Assembly: GCA_947492955.1 (NCBI GenBank)
Contig: CANLOV010000011.1
Coordinates: forward strand, 43,042 to 107,041
Source: an uncultured Cellulophaga sp.
Lineage (GTDB): Bacteria > Bacteroidota > Bacteroidia > Flavobacteriales > Flavobacteriaceae
DNA: 64,000 nt
Reading direction: 5' to 3'
Shown: positions 7,845 through 16,485 of the stretch, piece after piece
Layout of the letters: every line of letters starts with the position of its first letter
How positions within the stretch are numbered: the stretch's first letter is position 1
Made by a program: the position numbers and the translations under genes
Notes under the pieces: generated by a model
Databases searched by the model: none
The model's input: only the letters and a program-made list of their open reading frames with translations
What the model was told of the DNA's origin: nothing

Positions 7845-8832
7845 GTATTGCCCCTAACCTATTAGAAAGCTTCATTGGTTCTTTTCCTCTAACTACAGCT
7901 AGTATTTCAGACATAACCGAAATTGCAATTTCTTGTGGTGTCTCTGCTCCTATATCTAAACCCGCGGGCCCATGAATAGTCTCTAAAAATTCTTCTGAAA
8001 TCTCTGGATTATGTTCCAATAGCTCATTTAAAAGTTTCTCTCTCCTTTTTACAGGACCTAACAAACCAATATATATTGGTTTTATTTCTTTTAATACTTG
8101 TAAATACTTTAAATCTTTAACGTAACTATGCGTCATTACAACAATAGCCGTTTGTTGATCTATAGTTTGTACAGGGATTGCATGTACTAATTCACAAGCT
8201 CCAGGGAAATTAACTAGTTTTTTTTCTTCTTGCAATGTAGCTACAATAACGACTTCCCAACCTGTTAAAGTTGCATATGATGTTAATTGCACAGCATCGT
8301 GCTCTGTTCCTATAATCATTAGCCTAAAACAAGGTTTCATTTCTTGTTCTAAAACTTCTAATTCATAATTAATAATAGCTTTTTCGTCAACAGCTATCGA
8401 TTCTCCTTTAAAAGAAAAAACTGTTCCTAGTTTACCTAGCGTTGTATTTTTATCGTAATAAGATGAAACAGTGAATCTTTTTCGTTCTTTAATGTATTTT
8501 TTAAAAACCTCTATAAAATACGGTGAAGGGTTAAAAGGTTCTATTAAAATATACAATATACCTTCACAACCTAAACGGTAACGACCATCATAAGTCATCA
8601 TTATAGCTTTTTTGGTTTTAAAAACACTTAATGCTTGTCTATTTATCTCTTTTTCTACACAACCACCACTAACAGCTCCTACCATTGTACCATCTTCTAA
8701 AAGAAGCATTTTAACACCAGGTTTTCTATAAGAAGAGCCGTCTAAAGCAACTACAGTTGCCAATACACTCGCAATTCCTTTTTTACAAGCATTTTCATAC
8801 TCATAAATTATTTTCTTTAACTCATGTGTCAT
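7837..8832 (-). CDS. XdhC/CoxI family molybdenum enzyme maturation factor
   Basis: A 331-residue protein with the XdhC_CoxI signature DGSSYRKPGVKMLLLEDG followed by SGGCVEKEI near residues 30-65, and a Rossmann-like C-terminal domain (FRLMIIGTEHDAVQLTSYA near 175; GLDIGAETPQEIAISVMSE near 290). XdhC binds the molybdenum cofactor and promotes its sulfuration before insertion into molybdenum hydroxylases. It sits 38 bases downstream of the catalytic subunit gene and overlaps the MobA-like gene, which fits dedicated maturation of the enzyme encoded beside it. Confidence 0.9.
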   Translation of the reverse strand: MTHELKKIIYEYENACKKGIASVLATVVALDGSSYRKPGVKMLLLEDGTMVGAVSGGCVEKEINRQALSVFKTKKAIMMTYDGRYRLGCEGILYILIEPFNPSPYFIEVFKKYIKERKRFTVSSYYDKNTTLGKLGTVFSFKGESIAVDEKAIINYELEVLEQEMKPCFRLMIIGTEHDAVQLTSYATLTGWEVVIVATLQEEKKLVNFPGACELVHAIPVQTIDQQTAIVVMTHSYVKDLKYLQVLKEIKPIYIGLLGPVKRREKLLNELLEHNPEISEEFLETIHGPAGLDIGAETPQEIAISVMSEILAVVRGKEPMKLSNRLGAIHV

Positions 8833-8870
8833 TTGTACATTAGATATGTATAATACTAAAGCCTATAATT

Positions 8871-11042
8871 TTACCCTACAATAGTTTTATTGGGAACTTT
8901 GAATAAATCTGGATTATTTATAAAAGGTTGTTTATATATTCTTTTTCCTGTTAAGGCTTTTAATGCATTAGCTATTGCCCCTCCTACAGGTGGTAATGTT
9001 GGTTCTCCTAATCCTGTTGGCGCTAATTCACTTTCAATAATATGAGTACCTATTTCTGGTACTTCATTCATACGTATTAGCCTATAGCTATTAAAATTAC
9101 TATCACTAGGCACACCATCTTTAAAAGAAAAATTACCATACATAGCGTGTCCTACCCCGTCTACAATTCCTCCTTCTATTTGGTTTAATGCTCCCAAAGG
9201 GTTTACAACAATACCACAATCTACTACACAGGTTATTTTTTTTACTACTGGTTCATTATTTTTTACTACAATATCTGCTACTTGTGCTACATGTGTATTA
9301 TGACAATAATAGGCTACAAACCCTTGATATGTATCTTGCTGTTTTGTTCCCCAACCAGATTTCTCTACAGCAGTTTTAATTACTTTTTCCATACGCTTGG
9401 GAGAATACTCAATACGCTCATCCGTAGTCCCTTTTACATTTTGTAATAAGTCTAATCGCAACTGTACAGGGTCTACCTCCATAAGCTCTGCTAATTCATC
9501 AAAGAAACTTTGTTCAGAAAATGATAAAAAATTAGCATAAGGAGCTCGCCAAGCACCTGTTGTAATTGCACTTTTATAATTTGCAGTATCTACCTGATAA
9601 TTTTCTACGGCTCCTGCTGGAAAAAAATTAGGAATTAAACCATACATATTATCATTAATACATGCTTCTTTTAAATGATAGCCTGTTACTTTCCCTTCTT
9701 TTACCGATGCCTTTATTCTATATTTAATAGCGGGTCTGTAAATCCCAGCAGTCATATCATCTTCTCTAGAATACACCAATTTTACTGGTTTTTTTATCAT
9801 ATTAGAAATCTCTGCTGCTTCTACCACAAAAGTTCCAAATAAACGTCTTCCGAAACCTCCTCCCATACGTGTCATTTCTAAATGCACTTCTTCTTCATTT
9901 CGCTCTAATAAATGTGCAACATGTTTGGCTGTCCCTTCTGGTGTTTGTATGGGGCCTACTAAATGTATTTTATCATCCGTTACATTGGCATAAAAATTCA
10001 TTGGTTCCATACAATTGTGAGGTAAAAAAGGAGACTCATAAGTACGTTCCAATACCATATCTGCATTAGCAAAAGCTTTTTTTATATTTCCGTCTGAACG
10101 GCGGGTATCAAATTTATTACCATCTAATATATCTGTTAATATTTTATCATGGTCTTCTGTGCTCTCTAAATCCTTATCAGATGCCCATTCTGCTTTTATT
10201 AATTTCTTTGCTTTAAAAACTGTCCAAGTATCTTTGCCTATAACTACAATATTATCTTTATACTTTAAAACGTCTTCTACTCCTGTTACAGCTTTGGCTT
10301 CTGCAGCATCAAAAGACACTAATTTTTGTCCAAAAGCAGGCGGATGTATAATAGCGGCATATACCATACCTTCTGCTTTATAATCCATTCCATATAAAGG
10401 CTTTCCTGTAACTATCTTATCTAAGTCTACATTATAGGTATCGGTTCCTATAATTTTAAAATCTGAAACTTTCTTAAGTGTAACATTTTCTGGCACCTCT
10501 AAAAGAGCTGCTTCCTTTGCAACATCTCCGTAGCCTAATGTATCTCCATTAGCATTTGTAATAACTCCTTCGTTAGTAGTACACTCAGAAGCATCTACCC
10601 CCCATTTAGCAGCAGCAGCATTAATTAGCATTTGACGTGCGGTTGCTCCCGTTTGTCGTAATGGTTCCCATCCATGGCGTATAGACTGACTCCCACCTGC
10701 CAATTGTCTTGTATAGTTTTTTGTATCTAAAATACCTTGTTCTACATATACATTTTTCCAGGCAACATCTAATTCTTCTGCAATTAACATTGGCATAGCT
10801 GTTTTTACACCTTGCCCTATTTCTGGATTAGGAGAAAAGATTGTTACTTCTCCTGTTTCTGCTATTTTTATAAAAGCGTTGAAATCTTTATAATCTAATT
10901 TAGATAAATCTTTCGGTGGTTTAATTGCATCTTTACAAGCAGTAAATAAATTAAATCCAATTAATAAGCCTCCGCTAGCTAATGATGATGTTCTTATAAA
11001 AGACCTTCTACTAAAAGTCATAGCTGTTTTTGTACTAGACAT
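8871..11042 (-). CDS. Molybdopterin-binding subunit of an aldehyde/isoquinoline oxidoreductase-type molybdenum hydroxylase
   Basis: A 723-residue protein with a twin-arginine signal (SRRSFIRTSS near residue 11, hydrophobic core, then a Cys), so it is exported folded with its cofactor. The a/b hammerhead domain follows (about 210-290, GKPLYGMDYKAEGMVYAA). The molybdopterin-binding region includes RMGGGFGRRLFGTFVVEAAE near 390 and GLGEPTLPPVGGAIANAL near 690, whose Glu is the conserved catalytic base of this family. The size and single-chain layout match the IorB type rather than three-subunit xanthine dehydrogenase; no FAD subunit gene is present. The 2Fe-2S partner lies 66 bases upstream. The physiological substrate (aldehyde or N-heterocycle) cannot be told. 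Confidence 0.9.
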   Translation of the reverse strand: MSSTKTAMTFSRRSFIRTSSLASGGLLIGFNLFTACKDAIKPPKDLSKLDYKDFNAFIKIAETGEVTIFSPNPEIGQGVKTAMPMLIAEELDVAWKNVYVEQGILDTKNYTRQLAGGSQSIRHGWEPLRQTGATARQMLINAAAAKWGVDASECTTNEGVITNANGDTLGYGDVAKEAALLEVPENVTLKKVSDFKIIGTDTYNVDLDKIVTGKPLYGMDYKAEGMVYAAIIHPPAFGQKLVSFDAAEAKAVTGVEDVLKYKDNIVVIGKDTWTVFKAKKLIKAEWASDKDLESTEDHDKILTDILDGNKFDTRRSDGNIKKAFANADMVLERTYESPFLPHNCMEPMNFYANVTDDKIHLVGPIQTPEGTAKHVAHLLERNEEEVHLEMTRMGGGFGRRLFGTFVVEAAEISNMIKKPVKLVYSREDDMTAGIYRPAIKYRIKASVKEGKVTGYHLKEACINDNMYGLIPNFFPAGAVENYQVDTANYKSAITTGAWRAPYANFLSFSEQSFFDELAELMEVDPVQLRLDLLQNVKGTTDERIEYSPKRMEKVIKTAVEKSGWGTKQQDTYQGFVAYYCHNTHVAQVADIVVKNNEPVVKKITCVVDCGIVVNPLGALNQIEGGIVDGVGHAMYGNFSFKDGVPSDSNFNSYRLIRMNEVPEIGTHIIESELAPTGLGEPTLPPVGGAIANALKALTGKRIYKQPFINNPDLFKVPNKTIVG

Positions 11043-11108
11043 GTTTTTTTGTTTTTAAGTTTTATTCAAAAAAATATTGAATAAGAAAAAATTAAAATGC
11101 GACTTAAC

Positions 11109-11579
11109 TTATGCTTTTTCTGCAATTTCTTCTGCTGCTACTTCTACTGCTTTGCATATTCTTTTGTAAGCTCCACACCTACATATATTACCATGCATAG
11201 CATCTTTAATTTCTTGTTTACTTGGAGATTGATTTTTTGCTAAAAAAGAAGATGCTGTCATTATTTGCCCAGCTTGGCAATACCCGCACTGTGGGACATC
11301 TACACTTTTCCAAGCTTTTTGTACCGGATGCTCTCCATCTTTAGATAAACCTTCTATTGTTGTAATAGATTTACCTTCTACTTGTGCCATTGTAATGGAA
11401 CAACTACGTATTGCTGTACCTTCTAAATGAATTGTGCATGCTCCACATTGCGCTATACCACAACCAAATTTTGTACCTACTAAATCTAAATAATCTCTAA
11501 GCGCCCACAAAACTGGCATATCTTTACTTACTTCTACTGTTTTAAGTTCTCCATTTACGGTGAGTTGATACGTTGGCAT
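11109..11579 (-). CDS. 2Fe-2S electron-transfer subunit of the molybdenum hydroxylase
   Basis: A 156-residue protein with the two-cluster layout of this family. The plant-ferredoxin-type cluster is FGCGIAQCGACTIH with a further Cys about 20 residues on. The helical-domain cluster is QCGYCQAGQI near residue 100 followed by GNICRCGAYKRI near 130. It passes electrons from the molybdopterin subunit to an acceptor, probably a cytochrome or the respiratory chain, because no FAD subunit is encoded. It has no signal peptide of its own and would be carried out with the Tat-targeted partner, as is usual for the IorAB type. It is the first gene of the four-gene operon. Confidence 0.92.
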   Translation of the reverse strand: MPTYQLTVNGELKTVEVSKDMPVLWALRDYLDLVGTKFGCGIAQCGACTIHLEGTAIRSCSITMAQVEGKSITTIEGLSKDGEHPVQKAWKSVDVPQCGYCQAGQIMTASSFLAKNQSPSKQEIKDAMHGNICRCGAYKRICKAVEVAAEEIAEKA

Positions 11580-11906
11580 AACTTTTACTTTTATGTTTTA
11601 TATGCAATAATTTGCACCTACAATTTATTAAAAATCTAAAAATAGTATTGTTTTTTAACAATACCTTAAGTTATTCTTAACTTTTTATACACAATAACCA
11701 ATATTTCTAATAACTATTTTAAAAAAGATATTACACTTTACCTAATTAAAAATTTATTTCAATACTATATTAGTTAACTAAGCATAAGTACTATATGTTA
11801 AAATAAAGAAAACAGATACATTTCATAATTTACAAGTAAAAAATAGTACTTCTTAATACATTATTTTTCATTTTTAAGTACTTTAGTAACACCTAACAAC
11901 CACGTT
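11580..11906. other. Divergent intergenic region of 327 bases, no gene recognised
   Basis: Very AT-rich spacer between the 2Fe-2S subunit gene (minus) and the small plus-strand gene at 11907. No convincing TAnnTTTG box, hairpin terminator, RNA gene or open frame was found. It must carry the promoter of the molybdenum operon, but I could not place it. Confidence 0.4.
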
Positions 11907-12194
11907 ATGAGCACTGAAGAAAAGATTATGACATTGCACCCCCAAGGTAAAAAAGGGGTTAATATTTTAAAAAGAAGATATGATGTTATAAAAGATTACA
12001 TCATAAAAACTATTACTACTCATGGTGAAATTACTTATGCCAAACTAGACGATTTAGCTAGTGAAGAATTGAGCACTTCTTTTGATGGTAAAGTAGGTTG
12101 GTATATTGTTAGTGTAAAATTAGATTTAGAAGCTAGAGGTATTATTGAACGTATCCCAAAAACAAGCCCACATAAATTACGCATGAAAAAATAA
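11907..12194 (+). CDS. Small conserved protein, DUF6958-like
   Basis: A 95-residue soluble protein starting MSTEEKIMTLHPQGKKGVNI. The middle reads as a winged-helix-like unit with a conserved-looking FDGKVGWYIVSVKLDLEARG, followed by a basic C-terminus. From memory this resembles the uncharacterised family DUF6958; that assignment is tentative. It stands alone with 327 bases upstream. The basic charge and helix-turn-strand pattern would fit nucleic-acid binding, but nothing shows this directly. Confidence 0.7.
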   Translation: MSTEEKIMTLHPQGKKGVNILKRRYDVIKDYIIKTITTHGEITYAKLDDLASEELSTSFDGKVGWYIVSVKLDLEARGIIERIPKTSPHKLRMKK

Positions 12195-12248
12195 AATGTT
12201 ACTACTTCCCTAGCAGATAATTAAAATTGATTGTACACTATTTAACAG

Positions 12249-12968
12249 TTAAGGATTGGTAGACCATAAAGCAGCCCCTTTAAGCATTGCTCTTCTTGGT
12301 AGTTTTAAACCTGCTAGTATTAATTCTGCAAAATCTTCTGGTTGAAGTACATTTTCGTGTGAACCTTTATTTAGCATTCCTAATCCAATTGTCATGTCAG
12401 ATTCTATGGTGCTTGGCGTTAATGTATTAACCCTAATATTGTTTTTACGGACTTCTTTCATTAATGATTCTGACATTCCTATAACTGCAAATTTTGAAGC
12501 TGAATAAGCAGATATATTTGCATTTCCATTTAGTCCTGCCGTGGAAGAAACGTTAATAATATCACCTTCATTTTTATCTAACAAATAAGGTAAAACCTCC
12601 TTGGTTACAAAATACATTCCCATTACATTGGTTTGGATAATTTCGCTCCATTGGCTAACCTCCATATCATTAAACGCCCCTATAGCTGCAATACCAGCAT
12701 TATTAACTAAAATATCAATACCCCCTAGAGTATTTATAATGTCTTTAATACTTGTTTTTACCTCCTCATAATTACCAACATCGAATACTGAATAGATAGC
12801 TTTAACTCCAAAGGCCTCTAATTCAGTAAGGGTGGCTTTTAAAACACTTTCATTTCTTCCTGTTATAGCAACATCAATCCCTTCTTTTGCAAAAGCTAAA
12901 GCTGTTGCTTTTCCTAGCCCTCTACCTCCGCCGGTTATAATTGCTTTTTTATTTTTTAAACTACTCAT
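12249..12968 (-). CDS. SDR family NAD(P)-dependent oxidoreductase (3-oxoacyl-ACP reductase-like)
   Basis: A 239-residue classical short-chain dehydrogenase. It has the cofactor motif TGGGRGLG near residue 12, NNAG near 88, catalytic Ser in INVSSTAG near 140, and YSASK near 155. The start at 12968 (MSSLKNKKA) is preferred over the in-frame ATG at 12995, because the latter would overlap the upstream gene and add a non-homologous tail before the nucleotide-binding strand. It is the last gene of a minus-strand set with the propeller/Dabb and GlcG-like genes, 11 bases behind the former. The substrate is unknown; reduction of a carbonyl made or sensed by that set is an inference. Confidence 0.9.
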   Translation of the reverse strand: MSSLKNKKAIITGGGRGLGKATALAFAKEGIDVAITGRNESVLKATLTELEAFGVKAIYSVFDVGNYEEVKTSIKDIINTLGGIDILVNNAGIAAIGAFNDMEVSQWSEIIQTNVMGMYFVTKEVLPYLLDKNEGDIINVSSTAGLNGNANISAYSASKFAVIGMSESLMKEVRKNNIRVNTLTPSTIESDMTIGLGMLNKGSHENVLQPEDFAELILAGLKLPRRAMLKGAALWSTNP

Positions 12969-12979
12969 ATTCTTACTAA

Positions 12980-14521
12980 TTAATTTTTGGCCCAATAATC
13001 CATAACAAAAACACCTGCTATTATTGGCCCCACTTTACTTACTAAATCTAAATGCGCTTTATGAAACAAATAAACTTCCCTAGCGTGTTCATCTTTAAAT
13101 GTTAACGTAAAACAATGTGTAAAACCATTACTATGACCTTCTGTACTATCGTTTAAGCCCCATTCTATACTATCTATTTCTGGAATATTATTCTTAAGGT
13201 TTTCAAAAGCTATTTCTGCCTCAGTAATTTGCTCCTTAGTAGCTTCATCTTTATACTTTAGATTTACCATATGCCTTAAAACTTTTCCCTCCCTATTAAT
13301 TTTTGGCGCAATCTTATAACTCACTATCTTTTGTAAATCAAACCTAAAAGAACCTGCAATTAAGAAATTATCATCACCTATTTTATGAGACTTTAATCCA
13401 TAATAAATAGAAAAACCTGTCTCTAAATAATTTATAGGATTAAGAATTCCTTCTGAATTTAGTTTTAGTAATTGAATACTAGCATCATCTCTTGTTCCAA
13501 CTGCTAAAACGGCTTCATTTTTATTTACAGAAACCACTTCTATCCTAGTTTGCCCTTGTAGCTTTGTGGTTTCATCATCCTTTAATATGTAGTGAGGAAC
13601 TAAAGCTCCTTTCTTATTTACCTTAAAAACACTTACACCATCACCATGATAAACAAAGTCTGTTTTTTTAATAAATCCGTTTCTCTTATAATATTTATGG
13701 TGCCTGTGACCAACTATTACATAATTATTGTCTCCTAGAGTAACACCGGTAACAGGGTAAGTCCCTGTTAAATACCTATCAGTGTTATTATCACTTATAT
13801 TATTAATGTTTTTAAAAGTACCATTTTCGTATACTCTAAAACTGCTTATACCGTTATCTTGGAAGCCACCAGTATATAAAAAGGTTTTTCCTTTTATTTT
13901 ATGAACAAACATTCCAATTATACCATCGGTATGAATAGTTTCATTATCTTTTATTGATTGAACATGGGTTAATTTTCCACTATTCTCTATTTTAAAAGAA
14001 CTTAAACCTGGTGTTTTTTCTAAACCACCTATAAATAAGTATGATGATTGTTTCATATGAATTACCTGTAACGTAATTGCAGTGCCAAGATGCGTTTCAT
14101 CAGTATCTTCAACTAAAGAAACGAGCTCCAGAGCTCCATTATCCAAAATTTTAAATGTTTCAATAACATTACCGTGCTTATTTGCAACGAACAGAAAATC
14201 GGTACCACCAATATTATCAGCTACCATTCCTCTTGCAGGACCTTTTTTCATATGAAGTTCGTGGTTACTAATAGGGGTAAGCACACCTTCTTTATCTAAA
14301 CTATAAACATCTACATTACCAATACCACCAGCATATACATAATGATTGTTGTTTTTAGTATAACTTGTTACGGAAACAGTGTTAGTACCAGTTATATTTT
14401 TAAAATCTTTTCTGTACAGCATTAAATCATCTGAAGCTTGTGATAAACAAACTTGCGATAAAAGCAGTGCAACAAAGAGAATTCCTTTTTTTATGTTGTT
14501 CATAATATTGTTCTTTTTCAA
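12980..14521 (-). CDS. Exported seven-bladed beta-propeller fused to a Dabb (stress-responsive A/B barrel) domain
   Basis: A 513-residue protein with a Sec signal peptide in the first 30 residues; a second in-frame ATG at 14503 (MNNIKKG) may be the true start. Residues about 45-405 hold seven repeats of one unit, for example YVYAGGIGNVDVYSLDKEGV, FLFVANKHGNVIETFKILDN, FLYTGGFQDNGISSFRVYEN and FLIAGSFRFDLQKIVSYKIA, which predicts a seven-bladed propeller resembling lactonase/YVTN types. From about 410 to the end it switches to a Dabb domain (LRHMVNLKYKD, then HCFTLTFKDEHAREVYLFHK). Dabb domains are small dimeric alpha/beta barrels, usually free-standing. The gene lies 6 bases after the GlcG-like gene. 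I know of no described function for this fusion. Confidence 0.8.
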   Translation of the reverse strand: MKKNNIMNNIKKGILFVALLLSQVCLSQASDDLMLYRKDFKNITGTNTVSVTSYTKNNNHYVYAGGIGNVDVYSLDKEGVLTPISNHELHMKKGPARGMVADNIGGTDFLFVANKHGNVIETFKILDNGALELVSLVEDTDETHLGTAITLQVIHMKQSSYLFIGGLEKTPGLSSFKIENSGKLTHVQSIKDNETIHTDGIIGMFVHKIKGKTFLYTGGFQDNGISSFRVYENGTFKNINNISDNNTDRYLTGTYPVTGVTLGDNNYVIVGHRHHKYYKRNGFIKKTDFVYHGDGVSVFKVNKKGALVPHYILKDDETTKLQGQTRIEVVSVNKNEAVLAVGTRDDASIQLLKLNSEGILNPINYLETGFSIYYGLKSHKIGDDNFLIAGSFRFDLQKIVSYKIAPKINREGKVLRHMVNLKYKDEATKEQITEAEIAFENLKNNIPEIDSIEWGLNDSTEGHSNGFTHCFTLTFKDEHAREVYLFHKAHLDLVSKVGPIIAGVFVMDYWAKN

Positions 14522-14527
14522 ATTTAA

Positions 14528-15016
14528 TTATTCTATAATTGATGCTGCGCCTACCGTAGCTATAGCCCTATCTTGATCTATAGTACCGCCACTAACACCA
14601 ATAGCTCCAATAATTTTGCCTTCTTTATTTTTAATGGGTAAACCTCCAGGGAATGTAATTAAACCATCGTTAGAATGTTCTATGTTATAAATTATACCTC
14701 CTGGTTGTGTTAATTCACCTAGTTTTCCTGTATCAATGTTAAAATATCGGGCTGTTTTTGCCTTTTTAATAGCCACATCTATGCTTCCTAAATAAGATTC
14801 ATCCATTCTTATAAAAGCTTTTAAATTAGCCCCAGCATCTACTACGGCTATATTTACGAGTACATTTGATTCTTCAGCATTTTTCTTTGCTGCTAGTAAT
14901 GCTTTAAGGGCTTCATCATCAGTAATATCATTCGTTATTTGTGCTTGTAAGCTATTTGATGTTAATCCTAATACACACACAATAAGGCAAATTTTTAAAT
15001 ATTTAAGCAAAGTCAT
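14528..15016 (-). CDS. Secreted GlcG/HbpS-like protein (haem-degrading/haem-binding family)
   Basis: A 162-residue protein with a Sec signal peptide ending near SLQA, followed by the GlcG/HbpS domain (PF03928 type): NIAVVDAGANLKAFIRMDES, then FPGGLPIKNKEGKIIGAIGV and the C-terminal SGGTIDQDRAIATVGAASII. Family members include haem-binding HbpS of Streptomyces and proteins encoded with glycolate or propanediol enzymes. It lies 71 bases after the Crp/Fnr-type regulator gene, and the spacer carries an Fnr-like palindrome. It is followed at 6 bases by the propeller/Dabb gene, so it is probably the first gene of a three-gene secreted/redox operon. Confidence 0.88.
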   Translation of the reverse strand: MTLLKYLKICLIVCVLGLTSNSLQAQITNDITDDEALKALLAAKKNAEESNVLVNIAVVDAGANLKAFIRMDESYLGSIDVAIKKAKTARYFNIDTGKLGELTQPGGIIYNIEHSNDGLITFPGGLPIKNKEGKIIGAIGVSGGTIDQDRAIATVGAASIIE

Positions 15017-15069
15017 AATTTCTATTTATAATTTAATACTACAAAAATTATAAACTAATATTAAAAAAG

Positions 15070-15087
15070 AGTTGAACAAGTTCAACT
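15070..15087. promoter_or_regulatory. Perfect 18-base palindrome, Fnr/Crp-like operator or terminator stem
   Basis: AGTTGAAC-AA-GTTCAACT has 8-base perfect arms. Its core TTGAA-N4-TTCAA is close to the Fnr consensus TTGAT-N4-ATCAA. It lies between a Crp/Fnr-type regulator gene and the GlcG-like gene. On the minus strand, a box close to TAnnTTTG (TAATTTTTG, 15050-15042) puts the palindrome about 41 bases upstream of the expected start, a typical activator position. It is also followed by TCTTTTTT on that strand, so it could equally be a terminator of the regulator gene. Confidence 0.6.
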
Positions 15088-15678
15088 TCACATTATTTTT
15101 TTGAGCTTATGCTGCTTTTTTATTTTACTTAAAAACTCATGTGTAATACCTAAATAACTAGATTTTTGACGATCGGTAAGCTTAGAAGCAATCTCTGGAT
15201 AATTGCTTATAAAATGATTGTAACGTTCTTGTGCAGTAAGTGTATGGTTTCTTATAAGTCTACGCTGCCATGCAACAAGCGCTTTTTGACTCATAATTCT
15301 AAACAATTTCTCTACAATAGGAAGCTTAGTATATAAAGCTTCTTTATCAGTTTTATTAATTAGAATAATTTCACTGTCCTCTAAAGCCTGTATATTTAAT
15401 AAAGAAGGTGTTTGGTTCATAAAACTATCAATGTCCATTAACCACCAATCTTTTGTGGCAAAATAAAGTACGTTTTCGTTTCCTTTCTTATCTATGGTAA
15501 AGATTCTAAAACACCCCTCTAATACAAAACCTTCATATTTATATACACTACCCTGTCTAAGTAAAAAATCTTTTTTCTTTATTTGTTTAGATTTAAAATA
15601 ACTACACACTATATCCAAATCATTATCCGAAATTTGAACATTCCTTTTTATATTTTGTTTTAATAAATCGTATGGCAT
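15088..15678 (-). CDS. Crp/Fnr family transcriptional regulator
   Basis: A 196-residue protein with an N-terminal cyclic-nucleotide-binding-like jelly roll (about 15-120; FLLRQGSVYKYEGFVLEGC, then FRIFTIDKKGNENVLYFATK) and a short C-terminal helix-turn-helix (about 160-190; TDRQKSSYLGITHEFLSKIK). It lacks the Cys cluster of classical Fnr and the full cAMP pocket of Crp, like many short Bacteroidota members, so the signal is unknown. It lies 6 bases after pcm on the same strand and directly upstream of the palindrome and the GlcG-like gene, which makes it the probable regulator of that group. Confidence 0.9.
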   Translation of the reverse strand: MPYDLLKQNIKRNVQISDNDLDIVCSYFKSKQIKKKDFLLRQGSVYKYEGFVLEGCFRIFTIDKKGNENVLYFATKDWWLMDIDSFMNQTPSLLNIQALEDSEIILINKTDKEALYTKLPIVEKLFRIMSQKALVAWQRRLIRNHTLTAQERYNHFISNYPEIASKLTDRQKSSYLGITHEFLSKIKKQHKLKKIM

Positions 15679-15684
15679 TATTTG

Positions 15685-16326
15685 CTAATTCTTATCTTCT
15701 AACAAGGGTACAAACCTAAAAGAGCCAAACTCTTTCTTCTCAAATTCTTTAGCAGATTTACGAATAAAAAGTGTCATAATCTGTTCGTCTATACCAACAG
15801 GAATAACTAGTCTTCCTCCAATTTTTAATTGCGCCAACAAAGGTTTAGGTACAAAAGGAGCCCCAGCAGTAACAATTATACCATCAAAAGGGGCTTCTTC
15901 TGGCATTCCTTTATAACCATCTCCAAAAGTAGCTTTTTTAGGCCTATACCCCATTTTACTAAAAAACAAAGAAGTTTTTTTAAACAATTCTAATTGGCGT
16001 TCAATAGTATATACTTTTACTTTTAAGCCCAATAAAACAGCTGTTTGGTAGCCACTACCCGTTCCTATCTCTAAAACTTTATCATTAGCAGATATTTCTA
16101 AAAGTTCTGACTGAAAAGCGACTGTGTAGGGTTGGGATATTGTTTGGTCTGCTCCAATAGGAAAAGCCTTATCCTGGTATGCATGCGCTTCAAAACTACT
16201 ATCTAAAAATAAATGCCTAGGTATAGTTCTTATAACATCTAAAACTTTTTTATCTCTTATTCCTTTAGCTGCCAGCACATTTGCCAGCTTATTACGCATT
16301 CCACTATGTTTTAAAGTATCTCTCAA
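15685..16326 (-). CDS. pcm: Protein-L-isoaspartate O-methyltransferase
   Basis: A 213-residue protein. Near residue 50 it has the substrate-side motif AFPIGADQTISQPYTVAFQS, and near 80 the S-adenosylmethionine-binding motif VLEIGTGSGYQTAVL. Later motifs are FDGIIVTAGAP and GGRLVIPVG. This enzyme methylates isoaspartyl residues in aged proteins so they can be repaired. Length and motif order are normal for bacterial Pcm. It is followed after 6 bases by the Crp/Fnr-type gene and may share its transcript. Confidence 0.95.
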   Translation of the reverse strand: MRDTLKHSGMRNKLANVLAAKGIRDKKVLDVIRTIPRHLFLDSSFEAHAYQDKAFPIGADQTISQPYTVAFQSELLEISANDKVLEIGTGSGYQTAVLLGLKVKVYTIERQLELFKKTSLFFSKMGYRPKKATFGDGYKGMPEEAPFDGIIVTAGAPFVPKPLLAQLKIGGRLVIPVGIDEQIMTLFIRKSAKEFEKKEFGSFRFVPLLEDKN

Positions 16327-16461
16327 AGGTAAGCTTGGTTTAAAACACTAATTTAGAAAAAGAATAGAAGCTAATCCTAATAATAAAACTAAAAATATGA
16401 ACAGATTTTATTTTGAAGTAAATTAACAGCATATGAATATAGAAGAATGAATCCATATTCT

Positions 16462-16469
16462 TATTTTTG
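16462..16469 (+). promoter_or_regulatory. TAnnTTTG box upstream of the Gfo/Idh/MocA gene
   Basis: TATTTTTG matches the Bacteroidota -7 consensus and would start transcription near 16475, about 11 bases before the ATG at 16486. No clear TTG box lies 17-21 bases upstream, so support is partial. Confidence 0.45.
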
Positions 16470-16485
16470 ATAAAAAGATACATAT

